Source: Saccharomyces uvarum
Lineage: Eukaryota > Ascomycota > Saccharomycetes > Saccharomycetales > Saccharomycetaceae
Assembly: GCA_947243795.1 (NCBI GenBank)
Contig: OX365929.1
Location: 1,116,001 to 1,180,000, forward strand
DNA: 64,000 bases
Direction of reading: 5' to 3'
Translations under genes and position numbers: made by a program
Shown: positions 1-10,520 of the stretch, piece after piece
How the letters are laid out: each line of letters starts with the position of its first letter
Position numbering within the stretch: the first letter of the stretch is position 1
The notes under the pieces: generated by a model
The model's input: the letters and a program-made list of their open reading frames with translations, nothing else
Told to the model about the DNA's origin: nothing
The model's database searches: none

Positions 1-23
1 TCACTCAAATATGTATATATATG

Positions 24-57
<34 letters not shown>

Positions 58-503
58 CGGTTAAGTTTATGTGAGCTTATGTACGTTGCACACGATTTCT
101 ACCTGCAAGAGCAAACTAATCGAGAGTTTCAACAAATTTCCATTCAATGGACGTGAAAAAGAAAGAAAAAAAAGAAAAAAAACTGAAAAAACTGAAAAAA
201 GGCCCCGCGGCTTCCGATTACATAACCTTATACAATAATACAATACCGTCCTTGACATCATCACCACACCATCGGAGGGCCACGTGGTTCACCTGCGTGC
301 CTTTTTATTGACAGCCCTAAAACGCAATCTCGTTCGCGTTCTGCGGCTGTTGTCTCAGGATGCACACGTTTCTGGGCATGCACGGCGGGTGAGATCACTG
401 TCCTTCCCCCCCCCCGCTTCCGGTTTTCTCTTGAAATTCCGGCTGGAGAAATAGACTTTTGGTCCTCCCACCGAAATATAGCGGAAGCGGAAGCGGAAAA
501 GGC
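1..503. other. Intergenic region left of SSN2
   Basis: No credible gene. It holds a TA/TG simple repeat at about 11-58, a CACGTG E-box at 281-286, and three GCGGAA hexamers at about 481-498 just beyond the SSN2 stop. By synteny with S. cerevisiae this would be the SSN2 3' end plus the upstream region of APT2, which would lie outside the window. The 66-residue minus-strand frame here is low complexity and unlikely to be a gene. Confidence 0.6.
11..58. repeat. TA/TG dinucleotide microsatellite
   Basis: Alternating AT-rich tract that passes into a pure TG run at about 39-57. Simple repeat, probably length-variable between strains. Confidence 0.9.
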
Positions 504-1390
504 CTAATTATCCGGGATCGTGGTTGACGATAGGCTGACGGTGTTGTTCGTGGTGGTGGCGGTGTTAGCGATCTTTACTCTAGTATGGACAAGCGTGTTC
601 ATCATCTTTTTCACTGCTAGGATGTGCCATGGTATATGGCCGTCAGTCCCGTCAGAGAGGCCATACCACACGTTTAAGGCGGCCAGGTTGCGGAACTCTT
701 CCAGGATGGTTTCCAGCAACTGCGTGCTGTCGGAGTGTGGGCAGTTTAAGAGGTTGACCGCGAACTTGTCCCAAACGGTATCACCGTCACATTTCTTGAA
801 CTTGATTAGCGCTCCGCTCCTAATGGCACAGCGGTGCTGTGAATGCGCCAGAGGGAACGGGTGTTGGAAAATCACACCGTGTATGTCTTGATCTACGTCT
901 CTTATTTCATAGTCATCTAGCCTGGACATATCCATACGTCCCCCAAACTTGGCGTCTTTGTAGATGGGCTTGAAACTAGGGTAAAGTTTGTCCTCGTCTA
1001 TGAACGAGATTTTGGAATTATCATCCACGCACACCACCGCCAGGTGTATGTTTCTGCCTGATAGCCTTCTCCAGTTCATTAGTTCGTCATCTGGGAGTAT
1101 TCCGTTTAACCTTGTCAAAATCAGGCATATTTTGCCGTATTTTTTGGACGCTAAATTCAAAGCCATGTTCCATATCTGATTGCACGCATCATCAAACTTT
1201 CCTCTGGAGTTCCCCACGTACCATGTCTTGGTCGTGCTGCCTCGTCCATTACTATCCGAAAGAGCAGCAAAAACCCATTCTTTATCCACGCTACGTGAGT
1301 ATGCTAGATGGATGTACGAGTCGTAATAGATTACAGACGATGACCCCGTGCTACTGTTCTGCAGCTGTTGTTGTTGTTGTTGTTGTTGTT

Positions 1391-1448
<58 letters not shown>

Positions 1449-4400
1449 CATGGTTCGGAAATTCACCTTTTCTGGTAGTGTATGTGCAATATGAGTGAAC
1501 TTGATGGATTTTGGTGGCAGCATATTATATATAGAAATGGCCACATTGACGTACTGATCCACCGTCACTAATGCGTTTTTAATAAAGTCCATGGGAACGA
1601 CTTTCAAAAATAACTCGATGCTAGGCATCTTGGCACACACTTCGTTCCGAACCACTTGAAAAAGGATCGCCTTGTCTACTAACTCACTTAGTGTGGCTTT
1701 ATCTAAGGGTAATATAATCACTATTGGTGGCACGCTTTTAATCGAATTTTTATTATTAGAGCAATATGAGACGATTTGTGCAGCTAGTAACAGTAACTTA
1801 TTCTTATCAAAAGATTTCAAATACATTAACCCCGGTGGATCTTCATTGGTTAGTTTGAGCAACTCGCAAAACCCTAATTCTTGGTTGATATACGTCTGTG
1901 ATAAGGTTGGTGCAAATGACAAACAATCTTCCTTGAAAGATGAACTCAATAATAGAAATTTAAAGTTTTTTATGCCATTTGGTGGACGAAAATTCAGAAA
2001 CTTTATGAATGGCTGAGAATCATGCTTAACCTTGATTAATTCGTGATGCTTTTTCACAAAAACATATGGCTGCTTCATGTTGTAAAATTTGGTTATTGTC
2101 TCATTCCCATTCAACCTATCAAAACTAGAAAATAATTGTAACATCGTTGTTTTTACCAGACCTTCTAGACAGTCTCTCACTCCTTTGTATGTGATCTCCG
2201 GGATACCGAGGTTACCCAAAATATTATAATCTGTGACCACCTGTTCCGCAATCAAATCTAAAACATCTTGTTCCTTTTCCGATATCGTGACTACAGGATT
2301 TGGCGTTATAAAAATGTCCGGTATGGATGCGAGCGGCATATGCCTTAACAGAAATGGTAAGCTACTTGATGATTCAAAGGGTAGATCGGATTCTGCTGGT
2401 GCGAATTCCGGAATCCCACTTTTGTCCTTTGGTAAGATTGGTGTTTCGGATTTAGCTAAATTTGACGAAAACTCGGACGGGTTCGTGGTAACATTATTGT
2501 CCTCAAGGGCTAATTTCAAACTATTTTCTATCGGTTGAATAGACGGATCAACAGTCTTTAAAGGTGACTCCGTTTGCGGTATATCGTTTTGAGGGATCTT
2601 CCAAATAGAATTAAATCCTTCCTTATTGCCAGCGTTGCTGCCTTCGTTTCCTGAACTGAAATTTTCTTGTTTCATGATAGAATCTTGCAAACTTGGGATG
2701 GACGAATAATTGATATATTGGGGCTCATGGATATTATTACTAGTGCTAATGTTATCAGAAAGTTTTACGTCGTCGCGTACATTCAATGACTTGAGGTCCT
2801 CATCGCTACTACCATTCTCTTCTTCATCATCCTCTTCTTCTTCAGAGCTGGATAGATCTGCCATAGAAACATCAAAGTTCAATGCTTCCTCCTTTTGCAA
2901 AGGACTAAATGAGAATTTCCCTCCAGATTTGTATTTATTATCAACATTGTTTTCTATTATAGGGTTGAAATTCAATGGTGCAAAAACACTTCTACGCCTA
3001 TCGCGAGGTGTTTCTACAGGAAGCGGTGCACCAGGATCCATGTATAATGGACTTGTAGGTAGAGTCATCTCATCTATAGGAATATCTAAATATTTTCTTT
3101 TCCCATTAGATTTTTTTGTTGTTCCGCTCATTGTACGAATATTGGGTTTCTCAGACGTGAAAAATGGCATATCCTTACCAAGACCAGTATGGGTGCCACT
3201 ATCATTGTTGTTAGTACCTTTTCCATTAATACTCTCTTCCTCGTCCGACATCTCGAACATATCTTCCGTAATTTCGTCAGATATACTTTTGTTGGACTCA
3301 TTTGTAGAATTTGATTTATTACTATCACCAAATAGATCTTCATCCTCGTCTTCACCAAACAGTTCCTTATCAACTATAGAGTCACTTTTCTCACTTGCTA
3401 GGTTGTCAATTTGTTCTTGTTGTTCCAGAAGGCTCTCCTTATTGGGAATTGCTTCCACACTTCCCGTCTTGCTTATGGGATTGTTTATCTTTTCTAGTGA
3501 TCTGCCACTTACCTCCAGCTCGGATTTCAGCGGACTATTTTCTAATTCATTGGACACTACGGTCTGTTTTCTATCATTGAACAACTCATTATTATTGATA
3601 TTATTATTAGGCGTGTTCAAGAAAGCCGGGGCAAATTGATCACTCGGCGAAAGCATCAATTTATCAATACCCGTGAAACCGGGAGAGATATCTTTTGGTG
3701 ATGTTTTGCCGACTTCTTGAACAGAGGGGTAGGAAACGGGTTGAGAGTTGATCGAATTGTTTTTATAGTGTTGGAACTGTTCTGTGTATGCACCTTCTGA
3801 GCTCAATGGGTTGGTGCCAGCTATATTGCTGCTCAAAACACCTGAGCTTCCTGGAGTTCTATAAGCAGCTGTTTGTTTTAGCTGTATAAAGTCATCAATG
3901 GCATCTAGTGCATCTTGTAAACTGTGAAATTCTGAAGGGTCACTAGATGCAGAACCTTCGACATCAATTACCGGTTGAGCAAAGATTAAGCTCAATGGCC
4001 ATACTATTTTCTTACCTTCAAACGGTGGATTCAGGTATGAAGCTATAGTGGGCGTATGACCATTAAGATGCCCCAAATCAGGAATGACGGCAACCCATTT
4101 CAAGTTTTTTTTATTCTGCAAGTTGATACCATGAGATACGCTCAATGTCGTCAAGAGAAGTCCAGTGTGCTTTGGCGGTTGGATCAAATATCCTTGTTTG
4201 GATGCAGGCGCTATATGCATCCTTATTCCTGATGGTGCTAGATAAAGTGCATGCTTTCGAAGAAATGATTCTTCTAAATTTTCCTCCTTCATCGGCAGTA
4301 AACCCATGTTCTTAGCACATAGGGATACTGCAAGGTCCCCGTTAACAAAGAGGTGCGGTTCTAACTGTATAAGATAGCTTGGGTCTCCGTTCAACGATAT

Positions 4401-4808
4401 ACAGGCATTCCCAAATTGTATCAGCTTATTGTGCGAACCTAATGCTAAATTAATGCAAATTGTTCTTCGTAACGCCTTCAAAAATAGAGCATAATGGGGC
4501 GGTAAGTTTGGTTTAGAATAATCAGCAGTAAAAGATCCTACTTTATCTGGGTTTAACGGCTTATTTTCTACCATGGGAGGCGTCGGTATAGGATCATCAT
4601 TTATGCTAAAACACCACAAGTCTCTCGAAAGCAATGCGACCAGATTCTTGGGATTCTGTTTCCGCAACAGAAATTCTATTTGAATAGACCACTGGTCATT
4701 TTGCGTTTTAGGAATATACTGGTGATAATTGATCTTCGTAATCTTCTCTAGTCTATAGAAGCTGGATAGAACATCCTCGAGTCTATACGTAGAAGCGTCA
4801 GAACTCAT
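504..4808 (-). CDS. SSN2: Mediator kinase-module subunit Med13 (Ssn2/Srb9)
   Basis: Large subunit of the Cdk8 module (Med12, Med13, Cdk8/Ssn3, cyclin C/Ssn8), which reversibly docks on Mediator and represses transcription in the nucleus. The frame encodes 1434 residues; the S. cerevisiae protein is about 1420. The conserved N-terminal Med13 domain begins at the ATG (MSSDASTYRLEDVLSSFY). The middle third is disordered, Ser/Asn/Glu-rich with acidic clusters, and the conserved C-terminal half follows. A run of 28 glutamines lies at residues 1121-1148 (nt 1365-1448), inside the C-terminal conserved region. It shares a 358-bp divergent upstream region with YDR444W. Identity is clear from sequence and synteny. 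Confidence 0.97.
1365..1448 (-). repeat. CAG/CAA polyglutamine tract in SSN2
   Basis: 28 consecutive Gln codons mixing CAA and CAG. The C-terminal part (nt 1365-1394) is a nearly pure CAA run and the rest is mainly CAG. The mixture reduces slippage, but the tract is still likely to vary in length. Confidence 0.95.
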
Positions 4809-5166
4809 GTTAGCTGCTCCGTTCTCAGTATCCAGCTTAATATCACTAGGTTTTAGTCTTAGTCGGCTGCGGCTGGCTAGGATATGATTCGCTACTATTC
4901 TTCTTAAAGGGTAGTTGTAACAACTGCCAGAAATCGTGGCCTACTTGATCCGGCACTACCCGGTTCCTGTCAGTTGAAAAAATGTTTTGGTTCTTCACCT
5001 CGTTAGCTAAGCGCGAATATTGTCGATGACTTTTTTCAGAAAAGTCATTGTTTATTATGGGACCCTGAGAAAATGAACGACAGAAAAAAAGAAGGAAAAG
5101 TAATAATCTCACAGTTGTCTACCTGCCCCATTTTAAGAGGTTGACGTTACTTCTTTTGAATATTTC
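4809..5166. other. Divergent promoter region SSN2 / YDR444W
   Basis: 358 bp between the two start codons. I see no strong factor motif. An 88-residue minus-strand frame (4846-5112) lies wholly inside it, with a Leu/Phe-rich start, and is more likely chance than a gene. Confidence 0.5.
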
Positions 5167-7212
5167 ATGCCTTGCAAAATACTCCGGATGAAAAATTCGC
5201 TCGAGACAAGTAAATCAGAAGGTATCTTACTGGCGGATGAAAGAAAGAGATTAAGGATAGGAGAGTTATATCGCTACAAGTTTTCGGTGAATAAAGATGA
5301 GCTCAAAAAACAAGGGATAGACGTATCGCAACTATTCGTGAGAATCAAAAATGAAGAAAGTCCGCTGCTCTGGCCAGTTTATTTGACCGGGCCGTATTCC
5401 TTTTACATTGATATTAGACCTCATAATTACAGTGAGAACCGTAAGTTTCCAGGGAAGGAGGCTATTCCGTTCATTGAAAACTTGAAACCAGACGAAAGGT
5501 TTAAAGTGAGAATATTACTAAATGATAATTCCAGAGTTGGTGACAGTTCTATTTATTCATGGACTATAGACATTGTTTCGCAATTAGCGGTAACCACGAT
5601 CCCGAGGTTGGAATTCACTTTTAGAATAGGGACCACAAGGAGCGTGGTCAAGAAATCGAATGGACCATTTAAAAGTGTTGAAGGTGTTGCTTTGGAGATA
5701 TGGGACACCAAAACTCTATGGGATTTGCCACCAAAATATCCCGAAAAGCCCGTACATCTGGTTATAGTGACACATGGGATATTCTCTAATATTGGGTGCG
5801 ATATGTTATATATGAAGGATAAAATTGAAGAAATGACGCTCCCCATGGACGAGTCTATTAATCCAAATATAATTGTTCGAGGTTGTATGGATAACGTGGG
5901 CAAATCTGGTCATGGTATACATTGCTTGGGTGTAAAAGTTGGAAGGTATGTTCTTAAAATTGTCGATGAGTTGAACAATAAGTACAGAGTAGATAAAATA
6001 TCATTCATTGGTCATTCCCTGGGGGGTCCAACCCAATCTATGGCAATCCGTTACATAACCGTGAAAAGACCAAATTTTTTTGACCCAGTGAAAGGCATCA
6101 AACCCGTTAATTTTATTACGCTAGCAAGTCCCTTCATCGGTGTCATTGGTGACTTTCCGTTCTATTTGTCAGTGCCACTTGACATGGGCGCTCTTGGGTT
6201 GACAGGGAGAGACTTAAATTTGAAATATACACCCTTAACATCCAGAGATGGGCTATATAGAGACGATGAAGCATATTCGGAACACTCAAAATATATTCTA
6301 GAAATTCTTCCACAAGCACCAGCTAAAAAAATATTTGAAGCCTTTAAGAGAAGAACAGTATACGCCAATATTATGGATGATGGTATTGTTCCGTTAAGAA
6401 CTGCTGCCCTTTTGTATTTAGACTGGCGAGGTATACACAAAGTTCAAAAAATTAGGAAAGAAAACAAAAAGTCTTCAAAGTCCAATGGATACGAATCCTC
6501 CGATACACTAGAGAGTGATGAAGTATCACCATTTTCTAACGATAATAATGTGGGGGAGATTCCTGCAGAAAGTCCAAATAAGAAGGCAACCTTGCAGTGG
6601 ACCCTACCCCAGGCTGTCATACATGGAGGTAGGATGAATAAGTATACAAGAGGTCAAACTAATGAAGCTGTCTCAGATTCAGATGGTGAACAAGGAGTAA
6701 CCACTGATGATCAAGAGTTCAAACCCCCAAAAGAAGCTAATACTATATTATCTGCGTTATCGGTACTAACAGCGTCTATACCGGATCAAGAATATATTAA
6801 AAATCCTGCCGTAAGGAAAGATGAGATCATTCATGACAAACTTTACCATCCAGAAGAATTGCCTCCCTTACATTACGAGAATAGGCCCATTGTTAAAAAG
6901 ATTATATATCCTAATGAGAGTGTCAATAGGATCCAAGAGCGTATTGCCAGGGAATGGCAGGATACGATGACTTGGAGGAAGGTCCTAGTGCAAATCAAAC
7001 CAGATTCACATAATAATATTATAGTGAGAAGACGATTTGTCAATTTGTATGGTTATGTTGCCATCGAACACATGGTTGAGCACCATTTCGGTACCAAAGT
7101 TTGTAGCGAGCTTGCTGATGATCCAAACGAACCAAAAGATGAACCAGACCAGCCACGACAGTCGGACCAGTCAAATGGGCGCAACGAGCCGAGCGAATCG
7201 GAAAAGTATTGA
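5167..7212 (+). CDS. YDR444W: Putative serine esterase/lipase of the Rog1-like DUF676 family
   Basis: 681 residues, close to the S. cerevisiae length of about 687. An alpha/beta-hydrolase core is visible: the strand leading to HGIFSNIG (about residues 203-210) and the nucleophile elbow GHSLGG, whose Ser is residue 284 (codon at 6016-6018). This arrangement is typical of the DUF676 putative lipases related to Rog1 and YDL109C. A C-terminal third, charged and Ser/Asn-rich, looks mostly disordered. No signal peptide or clear membrane segment is seen. The substrate is not known, so esterase activity is inferred from family. Start is the first ATG of the frame; a second Met follows at residue 8. 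Confidence 0.92.
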   Translation: MPCKILRMKNSLETSKSEGILLADERKRLRIGELYRYKFSVNKDELKKQGIDVSQLFVRIKNEESPLLWPVYLTGPYSFYIDIRPHNYSENRKFPGKEAIPFIENLKPDERFKVRILLNDNSRVGDSSIYSWTIDIVSQLAVTTIPRLEFTFRIGTTRSVVKKSNGPFKSVEGVALEIWDTKTLWDLPPKYPEKPVHLVIVTHGIFSNIGCDMLYMKDKIEEMTLPMDESINPNIIVRGCMDNVGKSGHGIHCLGVKVGRYVLKIVDELNNKYRVDKISFIGHSLGGPTQSMAIRYITVKRPNFFDPVKGIKPVNFITLASPFIGVIGDFPFYLSVPLDMGALGLTGRDLNLKYTPLTSRDGLYRDDEAYSEHSKYILEILPQAPAKKIFEAFKRRTVYANIMDDGIVPLRTAALLYLDWRGIHKVQKIRKENKKSSKSNGYESSDTLESDEVSPFSNDNNVGEIPAESPNKKATLQWTLPQAVIHGGRMNKYTRGQTNEAVSDSDGEQGVTTDDQEFKPPKEANTILSALSVLTASIPDQEYIKNPAVRKDEIIHDKLYHPEELPPLHYENRPIVKKIIYPNESVNRIQERIAREWQDTMTWRKVLVQIKPDSHNNIIVRRRFVNLYGYVAIEHMVEHHFGTKVCSELADDPNEPKDEPDQPRQSDQSNGRNEPSESEKY

Positions 7213-7371
7213 TAAGGAACTAAAAGAATCCTTATCGAATTTTGATCCTGAATATATAATGAGTAAAAAAAAATGAGAATAATAGCAGAGAAAGCTCTCT
7301 GGTTTATTTGTAATGGCTACTATAACTTTCACCCGATGCAAGTTTGAAAAAATGTATATAAAAATATTATT

Positions 7372-7444
7372 AGCCCTGTAGGGGGCTCGAACCCCTAACC
7401 TTATGATTAAGAGTCATACGCGCTACCGATTGCGCCAACAAGGC
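7372..7444 (-). tRNA. tK(CUU): tRNA-Lys (anticodon CUU)
   Basis: 73-nt gene on the minus strand, recognised by its cloverleaf. The acceptor stem GCCTTGT pairs with ACAGGGC, allowing one G-U pair. The anticodon loop contains CTCTTAA with anticodon CUU, and the B box reads GGTTCGAGCCC. No intron. A T5 run follows on the minus strand (plus-strand A run at about 7360-7364), as expected for a Pol III terminator. Its 5' side faces the LTR cluster at 7543-8474, the usual position for Ty insertions. Confidence 0.97.
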
Positions 7445-7559
7445 CACTTAATTTGAAATTTTCATTGTTCAATGAGAATATAGTGTTTGTGAAAACTCCC
7501 TGACTGCAAATTCATACAAGAGGCTTAACATACCGTTAAGAGTGTTGGAATAAGATTCA

Positions 7560-8220
7560 TGTTGGAATAAGGTGATCTTGGACATAATATTCTTTATGTG
7601 CAAATAGGTGATCTCGAACATTCTTTAATATGATATTAATTATGTTGAACTGAAACAAACATACTTAATGAAGACGAGTATAAAGACCTATTAATTGATC
7701 AGACTGTTGTAATATAAATCAACTATCATCTACTAACTAGTATTTACGTTACTAGTATATTATCATATACGGTGTTAGAAGATGACGCAAATGATGAGAA
7801 ATAGTCATCGAAATTAGTGGAAGCTGAAACGCAAGGATTGATAATGTAGTAGGATCAATGAATGATAACATATAAAACGATGATAATAATATCTATAGAA
7901 TTGTGTAGAATTGCAGATTCCCTTTTATGGATTCCTAAATCCCCGAGGAGAACTTCTAGTATATCTACATACCTAATATTATTGCCTTATAAAAAATGGA
8001 ATCCCAACAATTACATCAAAATCCACACTTATCTCACAGACGTTAGCATATAAGGAGGTGAGTTATACCTGATAACTTATTATTAATGTTCTGAATTATG
8101 TTTGAACCATTGGATTTCATATAACCAACCAGAGTGTGTTTTATATACCTCTCTCATATAATAAGAAAGAACTGTTTATTCTTAATTATTACTACTTACT
8201 AAACTAACTAATTATCAACA
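7560..8220 (+). mobile_element. Second LTR of another Ty family (Ty4/Tsu4-like), interrupted by a delta
   Basis: Begins TGTTGGAATAAGG and ends ATTATCAACA, giving the TGTTG...CAACA inverted ends of Ty LTRs. Removing the 332-bp delta and one copy of its 5-bp duplication leaves about 324 bp. An internal TATA-like TTTTATATACC lies near 8141. The ends and length fit an LTR. Assignment to the Ty4/Tsu4 (tau-like) family is tentative and made from memory. No target duplication is evident, so it is older than the delta inside it. Confidence 0.55.
7705..8036 (+). mobile_element. Solo delta LTR of the Ty1/Ty2 family, full length
   Basis: 332 bp, the normal delta length, starting TGTTGTAATA and ending ATCTCA. 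The body matches the remembered Ty1/Ty2 delta closely throughout, including the gag start region (ATGGAATCCCAACAA at 7996-8010). It is flanked by a perfect 5-bp direct repeat, CAGAC at 7700-7704 and 8037-8041. It is therefore a simple insertion later reduced to a solo LTR by LTR-LTR recombination. It is the youngest layer of the nest and still nearly intact. Confidence 0.93.
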
Positions 8221-8666
8221 TTACCAGTAATATAAGATCAATATTACAAGATTCAAACTGTCATCAAATTTAATGAAAGCTGAAGCATTTGGATCTACAT
8301 AGTATTAAGATGATATCATATAAAAATAGAATCATTTATAATATCACACAAAATTGCTGGTCCCTTTTTTGTGGATTCTAAAACCATGAGGAGAATCTCT
8401 AGTATAATCTATATACGTAATATTATAACATTAAGAAATAAATGGAATCCCAAAAATTATCATCCATATTTACAGCTAAATATAGATCATTAGTAATTGT
8501 CTGTTAAGTTGTATCTTTAGTGGCCCGTTATACTACACGACTGTCACTTATGTTAATGGGTGTAGCCCCACTGATAATGGTTTGGGTGGTAATGCTCAAA
8601 AATAGGTTGCTTAGCTTTTTATATGCTGTAAAACATGAGTCAACTGCAATGAAAAAACATACTATT

Positions 8667-9136
8667 TCAGAAATCTTCAACACAATACGTGAGTGAGATC
8701 TTACCACTAGTACCATTCTTGAACCTAGAAGTGATATTTTCCGTTGGATTGCTTGTGATCGAATTATCTGACACACCGAGTATGTAATCACCATTGCTTG
8801 TGATCGAATTATCTGCAACACCGAGCATGTAATCACCATTAATACGATCGATTTGATACCCGATGAAATCGGACCATACCTCAACGCCCTTAAACAGACT
8901 TCCACCTGGGCGCCCATAAATTCTATCAGCCATTTTGAAATTACGGCCAGCATAAAGCAAGATACCGCTGCTACCGCTGTCCTAGAGCGTTCCTCTATCT
9001 CAAAACGTATGTCTATCTCGGCGTTTTCAGGATGACCATCAAACATTTTACTGATGAAAACTTGGGTGCCTCTTAAACTTACTACCGACTCACTATACGC
9101 ATGAGTATTGATTTGGGATCTACCCGTAAGCTCCAA
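8667..9136 (-). pseudogene. Broken gene of unknown family next to the LTR cluster
   Basis: The minus strand carries protein-like text in two overlapping frames, neither with an ATG start and neither long enough to be whole, so this looks like a fossil with at least one break. Recognisable-looking stretches include ISKMFDGHPENAEIDIRFE (about 8990-9050) and DRIYGRPGGSLFKGVEVW (about 8880-8935). A 15-residue unit NGDY-LGV-DNSITS occurs twice in tandem. I do not recognise the family. Nothing equivalent is known to me between the tRNA and ECM11 in S. cerevisiae, so it may be a lost or horizontally acquired gene. Function unknown. Confidence 0.55.
8748..8837 (-). repeat. Two tandem copies of a 45-bp unit
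   Basis: Copies at 8748-8792 and 8793-8837 differ at only a few positions (for example GACACACCGAGTATG versus GCAACACCGAGCATG). 45 bp is 15 codons, so the unit keeps frame and encodes a duplicated 15-residue motif in the broken gene. Confidence 0.9.
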
Positions 9137-9393
9137 AGATCAGAAACAGAACAATCTGATTACCATTTAGCCAATTAGTGTATCGAAAACTGCAAAGGAA
9201 CATCTAAACTCGTACTTGTTCGCTTTCAGTTAACGTGAAATAATTTTCTTAATTAATATTTATGGGTGTTTGCAGACAAACCAGGAAAAAGTATTATTTT
9301 TTTAACGGTAAAAATCAAATATAAGCGAAATCAACTATATTGAAAGTTAACTTAAAATATACAACCAAGAAAAAGCAATAAAAACACCTCCAA

Positions 9394-10308
9394 ATGACTG
9401 TCATAAAAACCGAGCCTTCAAATGAGGTGGCATTGTACTCCCCAACATCAAAAGAATCTTTGAATAAAAATGAAACAATAAAAAAGAAAGAAAACAATAA
9501 ACAATCTCCTTCTTCCAATATAAATAGCCGCTCAAGTGTAACAAAGCATAAAGTTGCTGCCAAGGCGCCGGAAAAGAAGACAAAGGATTCAGATAAACAA
9601 GACCTTTCCGCGTTTTTGTTAAATCCTTCACTGATTGTAAAACCTTCGGAGGGGAAAAAGAAAGAAAATGCTGTGGCAATTAGTGACACACCAAATGTTA
9701 AGACTGAGCCCACAGGATTTCAGCTACTGACTCCAATTTCAAAGAAGAGGGCTTTAAAAGAAAAACCAACATCTGGTAAATATGAGAATTTTGATTTTTC
9801 GAAGGAAGAGAGAGCTTACAATCAAAAAAAGCCAAAAACATTTTCCCCTGCTACAGAGGCTTCTCCCTCTGAATATAAGTTCCCGTCAATCGTAGGAAAT
9901 GTATCATCTCCGGCTAAACAAAAATCACAGGAACTAACTGAAAATCCTGGTGACTACCAGAAAATACAAAACTATTTGTTCGACAAACCAAATCTTTTAG
10001 ATACATGTCTTCAAGACTACTCCAGTATGTTGCCAGCTGACATAGCGGAAGAAGATCAAGAATTTTTCATCAGTGTAGCCGATTCGACATTAGAAGAATG
10101 GACAAACAAGGGCCAGGAAATCCTTGATCAACAATTCCAACTTTACCAAGAAATAATAAAAAAACGAATAGAACTGAGCTACAAATTCAAAGGGATTATA
10201 TCAGTTATCAATGATAGGGCAGACGCCTTGGAAGAACAAGGCCAGCAGTTAGAGGGAAAAATCAAGAAAGTCAAGAGTTTAGCCAATGAAATTCTCGATA
10301 TTATATAA
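9394..10308 (+). CDS. ECM11: Ecm11, meiotic synaptonemal-complex central-element protein
   Basis: 304 residues (S. cerevisiae about 302), starting MTVIKTEPS. In budding yeast Ecm11 pairs with Gmc2, is SUMOylated, and drives Zip1 polymerisation in the central region of the synaptonemal complex. The N-terminal two thirds are Lys/Ser/Pro-rich and look disordered. IKTEP at residues 3-7 and VKTEP further on fit the SUMO consensus psi-K-x-E. The C-terminal 90 residues (from about 215) are predicted coiled coil, the part expected to bind Gmc2. The start is the first ATG. Convergent with RPS17B. Confidence 0.95.
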   Translation: MTVIKTEPSNEVALYSPTSKESLNKNETIKKKENNKQSPSSNINSRSSVTKHKVAAKAPEKKTKDSDKQDLSAFLLNPSLIVKPSEGKKKENAVAISDTPNVKTEPTGFQLLTPISKKRALKEKPTSGKYENFDFSKEERAYNQKKPKTFSPATEASPSEYKFPSIVGNVSSPAKQKSQELTENPGDYQKIQNYLFDKPNLLDTCLQDYSSMLPADIAEEDQEFFISVADSTLEEWTNKGQEILDQQFQLYQEIIKKRIELSYKFKGIISVINDRADALEEQGQQLEGKIKKVKSLANEILDII

Positions 10309-10520
10309 ATGGTTCATAATTGTTCATATCTGCTATATACGTTTTTCAAAAAAAAAAAGGTAACAAATAATCTTGAGGAAGTAATATTCCTTTTTTAATA
10401 ATGAATCATATCTTTCATATTTTAGATGATATTGAAATTATTTAACTATACATAAGGAGAGTCCTCAATGAAAAGGGGTAAAACAGATGACATGATAATA
10501 ACTATATTAATTCATGCTTC

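Larger units (their letters stand above)
7543..8474 (+). mobile_element. Old solo delta-type LTR (Ty1/Ty2 family), split by a later insertion
   Basis: The right part, about 8221-8474, aligns by eye along its length with the younger delta at 7705-8036: GCTGAA, TGGATTC, GGAGAA and TGGAATCCC blocks occur in the same order. The left part is only about 7543-7559 and starts TGTTGGAATA like a delta. It is heavily diverged and incomplete, so it is the oldest layer of the nest. The left-hand boundary is inferred from the short TGTTGGAATA match. Confidence 0.65.
7445..9393. other. tRNA-linked accessory gap (LTR fossils plus broken gene)
   Basis: 1.95 kb without an intact gene between tRNA-Lys and ECM11. 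The first 100 bp are unremarkable. Positions 7543-8474 are nested Ty LTRs, 8475-8666 shows nothing recognisable, 8667-9136 is a broken unknown gene, and 9137-9393 is the ECM11 upstream region. Confidence 0.85.

Noticed and set aside
2710-3639. 309-codon plus-strand frame opposite SSN2
   Set aside because: Ser/Leu-rich antisense of the low-complexity Ser/Asp/Glu region of SSN2; shadow frame.
4846-5112. 88-codon minus-strand frame between SSN2 and YDR444W
   Set aside because: Lies entirely in the divergent promoter; no conserved feature.
7862-8053. 63-codon frame inside the delta LTR
   Set aside because: It is LTR sequence, not a host gene.
7445-9393. Search for CRISPR, operon or prophage-like systems
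   Set aside because: No CRISPR array, operon or phage structure seen here or elsewhere; the window is a yeast chromosome arm.
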